In this document: piece after piece, positions 25,205-38,300 of the stretch
How positions within the stretch are numbered: position 1 is the stretch's first letter
Layout: each line of letters starts with the position of its first letter
NCBI RefSeq assembly: GCF_002775205.1
Contig: NC_036450.1
Location: 13,907,479-13,971,478 of the forward strand
Reading direction: 5' to 3'
DNA: 64,000 nucleotides
Source of the DNA: Xiphophorus maculatus
Taxonomy: Eukaryota; Chordata; Actinopteri; Cyprinodontiformes; Poeciliidae
Notes under the pieces: model-generated
Database searches by the model: none
Told to the model about the DNA's origin: nothing
Seen by the model: the letters and a program-made list of their open reading frames with translations, nothing else
Made by a program: the position numbers and the translations under genes

Positions 25205-25968
25205 TGATAAGTGGACCTTACAAAAAAAAATCTATTGTCTTTAAAGTCACAGAATATTTTTTATGTGAAATTACACCAAATTTGTTTTGTTTTGGGGTTT
25301 TTTAACCAGGAATACTAATGCTCTGAATGAAGCTGGACAATGGGATGAAGGAAAAGAGTCATTTGAAATGTTTTACTGATTCTATACCTCGCCCTTTTTT
25401 CAAGCCAATATCGACTGACAAGGGGAAATTAAAACAATTATTTCAAGACGGGGCCACTTGCACTGAAGTCACATTTCAAAGAAAGTGTTAGTTTTGATAA
25501 TAAATTATACAATTAAATAAAATCTGTTATCTTAAAATCGACTTTTAAAAAACGAAAGAGGAATTGTATTATTTTGCACCAAAAAAATGTTTTTCTTTTC
25601 ATTTGTTTTGCATTTTGAGCCTATTTAGTCTTTCCACTCTGGCGTCAAACCTGGTATTTAATTCCCTGTGCGTTTGAGCCTCCTCCTGCCTCTGTTGTTG
25701 AAAACTTCGTTTAGCGTATAATAAACTATAACCAACCTCAACTTGCTCGTTGTATTTATTTCCGCGTGTGCTGCGTTTTTCTCGCTCCCCTGCGTTATTT
25801 GCCACCTGTTGGAGGAGAAGAAAAGCGGCGGCGGCGATGATGTGGGCTGGAAGCTCTTCCACACCCATCTGAGAAGAATACAGTTCCGGGTTTTTCTCTC
25901 TCATTGGTTTTTTTTTCTCCCAGAAGAGAGCTGTTGTTGCTCTACCGCCGCTGTCACAGGACGGTACG
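23850..25968. other. git2-gltp intergenic region
   Basis: About 2.1 kb of AT-rich DNA with an AT microsatellite, then the CpG-richer gltp upstream region at about 25640-25968. Human TCHP lies between GIT2 and GLTP. I see no TCHP-like coding sequence here. Confidence 0.5.
25159..25202. repeat. (AT)n microsatellite
   Basis: An uninterrupted AT dinucleotide run of about 44 bases. Confidence 0.95.
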
Positions 25969-28900
25969 ATGTCTCTTTTATTGGACAATCAATTTGCAGA
26001 ACTTCCTGCAGACAAGTCTGTTGACACTAAGACGTTCTTGGACAATGTGTCGACCCTGCCTCCGTTTTTCGGTGAGTAAAGTTCCACCTGAACAACTAAA
26101 AGAACTCACCAGGTGACTTTTTTTTGCGAACGCCTGGCTGATCGGTTTCCGATAGGTTATTTCAATTAACATTTCAGACTTTTATCTCGGTGCGATCGCT
26201 TTTTACGAGGAGATATTAAAATTTTACGCAACAGAAACAGCAGTAATGTCACGGGAGGAAGTTAGATCTGTAGGGCTGGGTTTATATAAAGAGAAACTGT
26301 TTACACGCGGAACAGAGCGAACATTGACCCCATTGTGACTTCACTGAAACTATCCATTCACGGTTGTGTTTTTTTTTCTCCACCTCTCCCCCCCCTGAGC
26401 TCCCATTCGCGTTCACTCTGCCCTCTCAGCTGGGCACATGCGCCATGAAGTCATTCATATTTCATTGCTGGGCTCTCAAGTATCCGTTTCTCTTGCAGAC
26501 TGCTTGGGATCAAAAGTGTTTTCAATCATCAAATCTGACATTAATGGGAATATAACGGTGAGATACCGGCACACTCTCAGTTTCCCCTGCTATGCATTTT
26601 CATATTACTGCCATACATTTAAATCGCAAGATGGATGTAATGCTTAATGGAGCGGTTCCTTTCATGCAAACTTGAACCAAATGTGCTTTTGTTTTCTCCT
26701 TAGAAAATTAGAGCAGTTTATGATCAGGATCCTGCAAAGTATGTCACCTTGCAGGATATTGTGGAAGCGGAGAGAGAAACTCACAAAGGAGAATGGCCTA
26801 AAGTTGGAGCGACGTTGGCTCTAATGTGGCTCAAGAGGTGAGCTACTTTCTCTTCTGTCACGAAGCAAAAGTTTTTATTCCCCTTGAAATTTTCCAAACT
26901 TTATTTGGATTTCATAGGAAAGGTTTTTGCTTAGAAAAATCTCAAAAGTGTGGCAGACCTTTGTATACAAGGCCCTTCAACCAGATACCCCAAAGTAAAA
27001 TACTGTGAAACAAATTGCTGTTTTGCTGGAAAACCTACTAGTCGTCCACTCTACAAATTTGGCAAAAGCCATAAGAAGTTCAATTTCCACTTTTCTCCAG
27101 ACCACATGAGAGATAAAGCAAACGTTATACGATGCTATTTCTGGTCAGAATCTGAACTTTTGCACCCGCACGTGAAACAGTACATGTATCATAAAACTAA
27201 TACTGCAGATAAGCATGAAGGTACCATACCTGCCATAAAAAGTTATCAAGATTTGTCATGTTGTGGAGAAACTTTACTTTACTTTAGCAGGAAAAGAGTG
27301 CACAGAATTTGTCACCTGGTTAAAGGATCAGGGTACTAGGTGGGTTGTTGCATCTGCCTGACCACACAGATGTTCAGATGCATTGCCTAAAGAGTAAGAT
27401 GTTTACTTCAACAGTGAGATTGAAATTAACATTTCTTTTTGATCCAAAGATATATATATTGCCTTAAATAATGAATATAGTTAGTAAATTAACAACAGAT
27501 GAGGAAAGATTCTTGGCTGTGTGTGAGACCCCGTTTTACTAGTACAAATGTACTTTGATAGCGCAACAAACTCAGAGTAACAACTGACCTGTTGTCAGTT
27601 GATCCTGGATGATCCTCAAACAAGCGTAAAGGAATTCACTAAGATAACAGAAAGATGGAGCTAAATAAAAAGTAAAGTCAAATGAAAAATGGCTAGAGGC
27701 TGCAAACGTCTTCAGACTTGGGTAACAGGTAAAAGTTCACCATCCAGCAGAACACCGATCCTACTTATAATGCCAGAGCTACAATACAATGGCCCAGTCA
27801 AAGTCTGGATCTAAATCCAGCTGAGAATTGTGAAAAGACTTGAACATTTGCATTCAGATGATCCAATCTATCCGACCTTTGCAAAGAATAGGCCCTAGAC
27901 GTGCAGAGATTGGAGACGCACCTTAAGACACGCAACCAAATGTGGCAGTAAGGTCTGACTCAGAGGTGATGAAGATAAATGCAGGTCACACTTTTCAGAC
28001 TTTTGTTTGTAAAACAAATTAAACATTTATAACACTTTGAGCACTACTTAGTGTTGATGTATGACAAACATTCAACATAACACACTGACCTCTATGGCTA
28101 TAACATGACTAAAGAGACACGAATACATACTATATACATTGTCCCTTACATTATGTAGCAATAGATGGGTGTGTTTTCTGCTCCCTCCTGCAGGGGTCTC
28201 CGTTTCATACAGGTTTTGTTGCAGAGTTTGGCAGATGGAGACAGAGATGAGAACAACCCCAACCTTATTCGGGTCAATATCACCAAAGCCTATGAGCACG
28301 CTCTGAAGAGATACCATGGTTGGATTGTTCAAAAGGTTTTTAGCGTAAGTAGAAGGTCAACGTGCAAGAAATCTCTCATTTGAAAACTACCCAGGAATGT
28401 TTTGTTGATATTATGTTATACTCTTGCATAATAATCCAGAATATCACCCTCAGTACGTCCCTGTTGGTTTTAATCTATATGTTCATTAAATCCTAGTTAC
28501 TTCAATAATTAAGATAAAATGCTGGCTTCTTTAGTGTGTTTAGTAAAGGCTTTTCTTCTGTTATCTCTTTCAAAAGAGCAAAGGCACAATATTTCACAGA
28601 TCACCTCAATGAGACCAGGACAAGCAAAAACATTTTTCTACACCTTTTGGTGTGAGCGATCATTAAATATTGAGGACAGAACAGAGGTAATGACACACCA
28701 TGTGTGTAACAGCGTAGCGGTTCTTGTGAACGGTCCTCAGCAGCTTCGATTGGTGATGCAATTCTCCAAACAGATGACTCAACCTAGCACCAATCTCTAG
28801 AGGCGCAATGATAACAACAAGGTGATTCGAAACATTGTTTCACTTGATTAAAAACATCAGATGACTTCCCAAAAGAAGCTACATTCAATCACTCTCAGGT

Positions 28901-29526
28901 AGTCTGACTGAACCGCAGGAATGTCTCGACATGTCACTAGTTTCTACCTTTTGTTTGTGTACACATCTGTTTCGTCTGATTTAATTTTTAGCTCCACCTA
29001 ATGCTAAGAAAAACATTTAACTTCTTCCCTCAGCAATAGCTTCCACACCAACAGCTGTTGCTGTTAGCGCAACCTGCTGGAGCTTCGTATGAATCATTTG
29101 CCCATCACAAAAGCATTAGATTTATGAGATTCCAAGTTGCAGAGAAAGCTGAAAACTGGACATGTTGTGTGCAAAGGACTCTTTTATTATTTTATTTTAT
29201 ACAGTGAAGTTGCATTAGGTTAGAAAAATTCCTCGCTTTTTGTGTTTTCTTGCAATATTATGCAGACTATCATGTGACTTTTGAGCTGACACAGCATTAC
29301 AGTAACTTCACTTTTCCTCTCGGTTTCTCTGTGTGTCCTTTAGGCAGCACTAATTGCAGCTCCCTACAGATCAAACTTCCTCAAGGCCCTGTCAAAGGGA
29401 GAGGAAGTTAAAGACGAGGACTGTCTGGCAAACGTGCATCTCTTCCTGGTAAATTACACGCCCACTGTAGATGCCATCTACGAGATGTACTCAAACCTAA
29501 ACGCAGAACTGGACTACACAGTTTGA
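25969..29526 (+). CDS. gltp: gltp, glycolipid transfer protein, complete
   Basis: GLTP is a cytosolic protein that moves glycosphingolipids between membranes and senses glucosylceramide. There are five coding exons: 25969-26071, 26499-26557, 26704-26837, 28194-28344 and 29344-29526. All phases agree and total 209 residues plus stop, exactly the length of human GLTP. The residues known to hold the sugar headgroup are present at the same numbers: D48, N52, K55, W96 and H140. Y207 near the C-terminus is also kept. Signature stretches include LPPFFDCLGSKVF, GEWPKVGATLALMWLKRG and KRYHGWIVQKVF. All donors begin GT and all acceptors end AG. The start codon begins MSLLLDNQFAELPADK, matching the family start. 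Teleosts often keep gltpa and gltpb; I cannot tell which this is. A decayed Tc1-like element sits in intron 3. Confidence 0.97.
26072..26498. other. gltp intron 1
   Basis: I see no feature apart from a pyrimidine-rich stretch at about 26365-26395. Confidence 0.55.
27010..28075 (+). mobile_element. Tc1/mariner-like transposon relic in gltp intron 3
   Basis: This is a decayed but nearly full-length-coding Tc1 relic on the plus strand. One stretch reads RPLYKFGKSHKKFNFHF and continues HMRDKANVIRCYFWSESELL, then NTADKHEGTIPAIKSY. This aligns with the central catalytic part of Tc1 transposases. Further along, WPSQSLDLNPAEN at about 27791-27830 is the hallmark WPSQSPDLNPIEN block. Stops and frameshifts interrupt it throughout. 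The order of blocks matches an intact element. Confidence 0.8.
28345..29343. other. gltp intron 4
   Basis: A 1-kb intron with no recognisable content. A 93-codon open frame at 28519-28800 has no relatives I recognise and looks like chance. Confidence 0.5.
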
Positions 29527-30190
29527 TGTCTGAGGATGAAGCTGCGCTTGAGGTTCAGGAGCGACCCACGACTCCTTCAGGGTGTAACTCAAGTCCAGTT
29601 TTCAAAGGTTCTTAAAAAGGGGTGCTTCGTATCTTTGTTCTATTTATTACTCTGATTATACCGTACACAAATTGGAAGAAAAATGTAGTTAAGAATGCTT
29701 TTTTGTCAGGATTACTAAAGTTAACATTATATTATCCAATAGTCAGGATTTTGTAACAGTTGGTTTTTGCTGCTTTATTTATGAGATCACTGTGTGCCTT
29801 TCATCTCTTTTAATGCCACCAAAGAAACTCGCTCATCAAAGAATCATTCCTTTCATCTTTTGCAGGTGTAAACCTCCATTTTCTGAGCCCTTCCGCTAAC
29901 CAATACTTTGTTTTGGCTGAACAAAGGTTGAATATTTTCATTTTGCGTCTTTTCTTTTTAACCTGTGATGTTTCACATTTTATATTTTTGTGTGAAACAT
30001 CCTTCCAGTGAAGACGATGTGAATCTTTTTTGCAGTTCTTTTGTGTTGCCTTCATTGTCTTGTGTGACCTGTTTATAATTATTATGTGTGGCAGAGTGTC
30101 TGAATGAAATCATCATGTCGTATGTGCAAGTATTAATAGATCATTTCTGAATGAATACGCTGAAAATAAATAAAACCTTTCTGGTAAATC
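29527..30190 (+). other. gltp: gltp 3' UTR with polyadenylation signal
   Basis: After the stop codon the sequence is AT-rich with no further coding signal. Overlapping AATAAATAAA at 30165-30174 is the first strong polyadenylation signal, so the transcript probably ends shortly after 30190. Confidence 0.65.
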
Positions 30191-30499
30191 ATCTGCGTCG
30201 GAAACAAAATGTTTTTTAAAGAGATTGTAGTTTGAGCATCGTACACTAGATGGTGGTATCCACCTATTTAGTCTTCCAAGTTTGTTCTCTTATTTCTGTG
30301 TTACATTTAAAATTATTCTTCTGATCTGTTTCTGAAAGTGTTTATTTTTTTCCTCTTTGTTTTTAAGAAGATATCCTTATTTTGATGATGCATGCAAAAA
30401 TAATAATTCAATACACTGAATTTTATTAAAGGACAATCTGTATTCCACATGTAGCCTAATCCTCTTAACAAGCCATGCTTTTCCTCGGCCCACTCTTAT

Positions 30500-32371
30500 T
30501 TATCTGAAGTGTGTTCCAGAGGTCGGGGAGGCTCTGGTTCCTCTCCCACAGGAGCCTGAGCTAATCGTCTCTGAGCAAGAGGAACATGTCCAGTTTATCA
30601 GCAGCCTTGCACAGCAGAATGGAAAAACTTCCAAGCAAAGCTGTGACACAACAAAATAGGCACTGCAGTTCATTGAATAAAGCTCCAGCGACAGTTGCTG
30701 ACTTTAAACTGAAGATATTTGTCTAAAATGAGGTCATCTGTTAGCATTGAAGTTTTTGCTGCTAATGCCCCCATTTATACACACTACATAATTAGCTTTT
30801 TAGCATGCTACTTAAAGTGTCTTCACGTTTCGTTTCCATGATGATCTAAGCTGCATCAGTGTTGCAGCGTGCTAGTTAGGAAGACAGATTAAGTTAAAGG
30901 GGGTACATCCAGTCACATTTAATACTGGTAATTCAAAAGAGACATTAAAGGTCTTTTTTTTTCTTATTGTAAACAGTATTTTTAAAGTCAAATTGTTATT
31001 CATGTTGCATGTAGGATGATGGAATAAATTGTAGGAAATAAGCTTATCAAACCATTACTAGAAGCACCAGTCGGTACTGCAGGAAAATTACTTAATATGC
31101 ATAAATGGGCAAAAAATTTACACGACTTTACAAATAGCTTTTCTCTGATGGAGAATGGATCATTTATACAAGCGTAGCTCCTTAAAATGCTAAGAACTTG
31201 CATCATTAAAAGGATTTACAAAATAAGAAATGCAGTACATTAAACTCAGGAGTAAAGCTCTAAATCCTTCTGTAAGAAACTAAAACTAAACTATCATTTA
31301 GTATAGGGTATGTATAAATGTCACAAAATAATACTTATTGGGTTTTAAAAAATTTATTTACTTGACAATCCTTATTAAGAAGAGACAAAAAAGTGTTTGA
31401 TTAGGGTCATACATTTCAAAAAGTTATTTCATCAACATAATTTATGGAGATAACTCATGTGTCCATATATAATAATTGCACTTTATAATTATAAAGACAG
31501 TTTGCCACGTAACCCACCAAGTTGACAGAAATAAATAGTCTCACAAAACCATTGCAGACATATGAAGTGCTGCTCACTCATACATTTCAAACCATTAGAG
31601 ATAATATAGCCCTGCAAAGAACAAGACAGTAAATGAGTCAGGCAGCTTACCCCCCAAAAACAGCTATTCGTTATGAGAAACAGTCACACAATCTTCAAGA
31701 GTTAGAGGGGGAAAAAAAGTTCACTCAACAGATTTACCTTTAAGAATGCTCAAAAAAAATATCCCCAAAGGGTGCATCTCACTTGGCCTGAATGCAACAG
31801 TGTTCATTTGACAGTCAAGATCAACTGAGCTGAGAAGTGAAACAAATTATTTTAAACGTTAAATAACAAAACTCTGTGTTTATGAGCAATATCTTCTCAT
31901 ATAAGCTTTAGGAGTTGCTTCATATTGATAGATAATACTTTGTTATGACTAGACTTGGCTTAAAGTCAGGACAAAAAGTTTACCAATGGTCCAACTCTAA
32001 CAAGATAGGTAGGAATACACAACTGCATTACTAAACTCTTTAAGAGATCCTGCAATTACATCCTTTTTGATTGATACCCCTGATTATTTTTGATCCATTT
32101 CCGTTTTGTAAAAGGTCAATAACAGCAAATACAAAATATACGATTAACTGATGAACTCCAAGTGCGATCAAGTGCTCAGCTTCAGTGTTAAATCAACAAC
32201 AGCAGTCAAAAATAAAAGAATCTGTAGCGTAAACCTGCATCGTGACTCCTGATTATTATTTACTCCCGTTTTCCAAGTGTTTAATGCACAGCCTTCTACA
32301 AATACATGCACAAACTAAAAAGGCATGTGTATTTCACGAATGTTCGAACTCGCGTGTCCCAGAGCGCTGCC
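30500..32371 (-). other. fam222a 3' UTR and gltp-fam222a convergent spacer
   Basis: gltp and fam222a converge here. The stretch is AT-rich without open frames that resemble proteins. TTTATT at about 31353-31358 (AATAAA on the minus strand) is a candidate fam222a polyadenylation signal. Human TRPV4 lies between these two genes. I looked for TRPV4-like coding sequence here and saw none. Confidence 0.4.
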
Positions 32372-35300
32372 TCATCTGTAGACGGGGAGTTGCATGTGCT
32401 GCTGGTGTTCCAGCAGCGGAAGCATCCCCCCCATGGCTTCGTACCCGCGGCCCAGCATGCACTCTTTGATGCAGGGAGGCTGAATCTCACTGATGAGGCA
32501 CTCCAGAGACTGCAGACTGCTGCTGAGTACTGCGGCGTGGCACAGGCTGAAGCTGGGCAGCCCGCAGGAGAGGTTCTGCTCCGTGCTGTAGGCCTGGGTT
32601 TGATGGTGATGAAGAGGGTGGTGCTGATTAGGATGATGCGGATGAAGCTGGGGTTGGTTTTGTTGATGGCAGCTTGCTTGGAGATGAGGATGGGCGATCC
32701 CTACATGTCTAGGCCTGGATGCACACGTATTTGTTCCCAACACCTGAGAGGAATACCCGTCGCTGCCCGGGTTGTCCCAGAGAGGAGCGAAGTACTGTCC
32801 CGCTGTCCGCTCTTTCTGCACGGCGGCTCCCATGTTTCCGAGGCGCCGCCCGTAAGGCAGCTGGGAGGAGCAGGGCAGAGGGTGGCAGGTTTCAGGAGAC
32901 CCCACCCCGGCCTCCACTGTTCTACAGCTCTGAGTGTCGTTACTCACACCGTACATCCTCACCACCTCCTGCTGATAGAGCTGCATTGGAGGTTTGTGCT
33001 GCCACATGGCGTAGTCGCCCCTCTCTAGGTATCCAGTTTTGGCTGTGTCTGAACTCTGTGTAGGTAGCACTGCTCCTGCGAAGGCTCGACTACTCTGGGG
33101 CGGTACTCCAAAGACAAAGTCTGATTCTGGATGTGCCACTGCTGCCACGGCCTGCAGCGAGGGGCTGGCCCGAGCCTCTCCCCCCAGCTGCTGGGCCTGG
33201 CTGTGGGGAACTCTGCTCATCCGCCTCATCAGGCTTTGAACCTCTGCCAGCTCCGACTGGGAGGCCAGGCTCTGATCTCTGGAGGCCATTCCTGCAGCAG
33301 AACAAAGTGCTTCAATGGGAACATCAGGGGGCTTATATGAACCTGTGTTATAGGCTTCATGTCTGTGTCTGACTGTGCAGCTATCATTCAGAGGGTTATT
33401 ATACGGTGCCACAGAAGTCTGAGAGTTCATGTGTTTAGTCCTCTTGCCCTCAGAGCTTTTCAGAACACCCTTGACCACGGAGGCTTTGACGATTGCCAGC
33501 AAGCCCTGGTAGCCTCCTGAGTGTGGGTGGTGGTAGGGGCTGTAGCGCTGACCTGTGGTGTCCAAGCCATTCACAGTTTTGTTGAGCTGCTTGTGTTGTG
33601 GCACCCGTACATCAGATGGAAAGATTTTGATGGAGAGCGGGTTGTTGGCGGTTTTCTGGGCAAAAGCGTCCAACTCTGCAGGAGATGGGTACCGAGAAAT
33701 CATGGACCCGGTCTCTGCTGGAAAACAGGCAGACAGGAAAAGGTGATTAGAAGCCAGGCAGCCCAGAAGAGACTGATTCTTTCACTTTTTCATTATTCTG
33801 CAGTCTTGAATCTGCCGTAGGGGATAATTGCATATATAAAGCGCAGCTACAAACTGAAGCGCCTTTGGCATGCTTTAAACTGAACTTAATGATATTAATT
33901 TAGACTCAGTATACCCCCAATAATTAGTTTGCCAAAAGATGTAAAAAAAAACACAAAAAAACAGGAGGATAATAAATTTTCTAATCCACATTTCTTTTTT
34001 AATAACTCCATCAACAGTCAAACTGAATAAGAGAAAGCACTACTATGGTTAAAGTGCTCAATGTTCTTGTAAAAGTGAAGGATTAACCCATTATTCTCAA
34101 TCTGTGGAACAAGTACAGCTGGTGGTACTTGTGCTGCTTTCAGAAGAAACCTTGGTATCTACTAATAAAAAGGTAAATATGAACCAAATAAGCTGTAATG
34201 TTAAGCCAAAAAGCACAAACAGCCAACAGGACCATTTTAGACCCAGCAATTTATGCACACTGATCTCTGCTTCAAACAGATACTCCTCAGATGGGAGGTG
34301 CAATGGAGAATAGCTCAAAACCACATCCAACAAGTGAACCAAGAACAAGTGCTGGCAGCTATTGTTAATGTGTTTCATTTACCTCTGAATTTGGAAGTTG
34401 AATCTGGGAACAAACATCTAACCTAGCTTAACCATATTAGAGCTGCAGTTAAAAGAACAGAAGGGTGAACTCAGTAAATAAGGCTTATTGCTGCTACTAA
34501 TACCAGCTAATTGCAATGCCTCTGCATTTTTGGAAATGAAATACGAAAAGGAACACATTCACCAACAGAGTTTCCATGTATTAATATGTGAGAAGGATTT
34601 AATAAGATTCAAACTACCAGAAGTGCAAAAAAACCCCAAACTGTTTATTACTGCAGCTGTTGCTATGTGGCAGTTGTCTCCAAAATCTGGGTCTCCAAAT
34701 TGACATTACTTCCCGTTTAATGTAGGGTTATGTTCGAGAAATGCTTAAAATGCAGAAAATAATTGCTTTTAGAAATACTTACCATTGTTCAAACTAAGAT
34801 ATTTTAGAAAAGTCCTCATTTTTTCAATCAACAATTTAACTTTCTTTGTGGTGAAAACAGTTACAAGAGGTTGAAATGTGTCCTCACAGATGAATGAGGT
34901 CATTCTAAGATGTAAAAACTGAGGTAACCTTTATAAAAATATGTTTTTTACAGACAATCTGTGAAAAAAAATGATGTTCCTCTGCTTCCTTGCTATGGTT
35001 CTATTTGTGGTCTCGCGCTGTTAATTATACTTGTGCACATGCTGCTCATACCCTCCCTCCCCTTTGCTCTCTGCTAGATTACAGGTCGTTCTTCAAAACA
35101 GAATAGTGAGGTTAGTAGCATGGCCATCAATCATAACAAATAAACAGTGTTTCTGTAATGGTAAGTTGATTCGCTGCCATTTGCACACTGAACAGCACAT
35201 ACACAAGCATGATTGACAGCACTAAAACAATAGGAGCACTGGGAGGAGGTGGAGAAACTTGAATTTTTTTCAGATTATTTGTCTCATGTTACACTGTCAA

Positions 35301-38300
35301 AAAAGAGTGACAGATACAACAAATATATATAAAAAAACGTTTTTAACGTTACACACTACCTGTTTCAGTTAAAGAAAAAAAGAGTTTAGTGTTTCAGCTT
35401 GTTCAGACCAAACATGTTCTATAAAGAAAAATAACTCATTTTATGGAGGAGTTAAATTCTGAAGCTTTGCAAACATTTATTATATTAACGATAACAATAT
35501 TTAAAGAAAAACCAATATAGCCTACTAAAAACTAAACGATAATGGAAATCCCTGATAGGGATAAAGTGACTTGAATTTATGTTTTGAATTTATCCAAAAC
35601 AATTGTTTATCCAAAACAATTATTTTGACTCATGAAATCAGGAGCTGGCACAGAAATTACTGTAAAAGATTTAAGTTCAAATAGTTGATAGGCTGCTGCA
35701 CACTAAAAGAAAAAAGCAATTGTCAAGAATGTCGCTGATGAAAACCAATTTTACTTTGTCCTGCCCTCTTAGCCGCACATGTCAAACACTATTATTTGAG
35801 CTTATTATGTGGTGCTGCTTTAGCTTGTGTTGACAAAGAAAAGGTGGGAAAAGCGCTTTATTTTAAAAACAATAAATCACTTCAGGAAATTATTGCCGCC
35901 TTTCAGATTGACTCTTTTGTGGAATTTCTGACAGGGTACAGAAAAGTCTCTGAAATTAACCAAGATCACACAGTGAGCCAGTGGAAATCATAGCATGCAA
36001 AGAGAACAAAGCTGTAATCTGCAATAAAGAGGGGGAGAGGGAAAAAAAGAAACCAAACACTTCATTTCATTTTCAATAACAAAACCAATTCCAGCTATGC
36101 AGGGGTGGTGCTTGCTCACTGTTCCCATTTGAAATTGATTTGGGAGTTCATTTCATCTCAGACCCACAGTGAGCCTCCCGACTGTGAAAATGACTCAATC
36201 TACAAGATCCACCTCATGAAAGGAATAAATTGGGTGTTTAAAATGCAGGGGAGAAAAAAAAAGAGGTAAGGCAGAGTGTTCAATCCACCCGACGGTCTCC
36301 CGGCGGAGCAGAAGGAACGAGCACCATGGTGCCAGGAGTGTGAGTGAATTCTGCAGAGAAATACAACAAAGCAAAAACAGGCCTTATTATGTTTCAGCGT
36401 AGTGCTGCTATAGAAAACAATGACATCTGGGATGTTGAAGGGGTGTTTGTACTGTACACAACATCAAGATGTGAGCTCGCTCCTCTCCAGTTTCCCATAA
36501 TCCTGCATGTGAAGAAAGAGGTAACACAAAATGCCAGCTGTAATAATAACTTATAGCTTTTGGCTAAAAATGTTTTATTCATGACCGTAAAAGATAAGAG
36601 GAAGAGGATCATAACCACCTAAAAGGAGCTTAGATTACTAAAAGAAATGACACATTTAAAAGCGTAATAACTCCTTGCATCACCACACACCAGTATTAAT
36701 ATAATTTCTCCTCGATGGGTAATACGCAGCTACCAGCAATTGATAATTTAGCAGAACAAATCAAAACCTGGCAGTTTTTTTGTTTCTCGTTGTGTAAAAT
36801 GTTAAGTGCTGAGCCCTGCGTGGTACGACCGCACTTCAAACGCTCCGAATGCTAACACGTCTTCACAGGATGTCTGATATTGTTAGTCCCACAGATTACA
36901 GCCCTGTCAGAGCTGAGGAGACACAACACAGCTGCACTTCCCACTGCGGCTGCCTTAATGTGGCACGGTGGAAACCTCATTAGCAAACAGGCACTCTGAA
37001 TTCACATTCATCATCTGAGCAACACCGCTGTGTGACATATGCATGGGAAAAGGGATCCGTTTAGGGTTTTTTACTGACAGAAACCCAACCTCTGCTTAGT
37101 GTGAGGTTTCATATGAGATCAGCATGATCCGTATTAAATTACTCTAAACTACAGCCGGAGGTTAAAGGTTTCAATCTAGAGGAGATTCATTGCAATTGCT
37201 GGTGTTAAATAGCAGCGAACAGCAGCAACACAGTGAGGTAAAAAGGGGATGTTAATATGGTCTCAGTGTAATAAAATCATGTCTTGAAGTCTTTATTTCT
37301 CCTCATTTGCCCATTTCAGAAGGTTTTCCTGACAAACACAGCCAAGTTCAATGCTCAATAATGACAACCTGGCACTGTGATAACTCATGTTTCGCCCTGA
37401 AGCAGACAACTAGACAAAAGCCGCCTGCCAAGAGGCTGCTGTCTCAACCAAATGCTCAACATGATGCCTCATAGAGATCGGTGAAACTGGACCGACAAGT
37501 CCAGAGAGGTAATGTGTGGAATCCACAATCAGGTTGTGAAGTATGGACCACACTCCACAAACAGAGTTTGTGTTTGTGGCGTTCAGGAATAGGTTTAGGT
37601 AGACTATGTGGAAAAACAAGCTAAGAGAAATATGCCTAAAGCTGCAAGTCATTAGTTTTATTGTCTGATGCAAATTATTGCACTTTGCAGGTGTTAAAGC
37701 ATTTAAAGTGGTTCAAAACTACAAGACAAAATAGCAGATCTGAACAACAAAACCTTACTTTGTGACCTTAGCACAAAAGGCAACACAAATACTGCTAAAA
37801 TACAAAAAGTATGGAAGTGTATTGGAACACAACTTCAAAAGAAAGAAGTCGCAGACACAATTTAGCTACGGGTTCTTTATATTCCTGTTTTACACTGTGA
37901 GGACAATATCAATTGTGAAAAGCAAGCATTTTTCTAACTCTCTTCTGTCTCCTCTTTCCATCTTGACCACAACACAACCACGCTCTCAGGGCTTTAACTT
38001 CACTATGATGTAAATCAGATCTGGTCATAAATCACAGTGTCTTTGGATGGAACAAGCCACATCCGAATGAACAAATATAAATTGATATGTAAACTTCTAA
38101 TATATTGCACATGGAATACACTTACCAGTACATTTTACGAGGTACACCTGTTCAGCTATTTCATAACACAAACTAGTAATAATAAGCCAGTAACATGACA
38201 GGAAGTCGGTGCCTTTAGGCATTGAGTGCTGATTTGCTGGAGTTTAACCAGCCATCAGAACTTGGGAATAAAGAGGCGATTTATGTAATTTTGAATGAGA

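Noticed and set aside
25599-25988. A 129-codon minus-strand frame over the gltp start.
   Set aside because: No relatives recognised. It spans a CpG-rich promoter region where chance open frames are expected.
28519-28800. A 93-codon open frame in gltp intron 4.
   Set aside because: It does not match a transposase or any family I know, and gltp splicing is complete without it.
29527-32371. A remnant of trpv4, expected here from human gene order.
   Set aside because: No stretch encodes the ankyrin, pore or C-terminal segments of TRPV4 in any frame that I could recognise.
32306-33028. A 240-codon plus-strand open frame.
   Set aside because: It is antisense to fam222a coding exon 2, whose opposite-strand product matches a known family from end to end. 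The frame is a by-product of its base composition.
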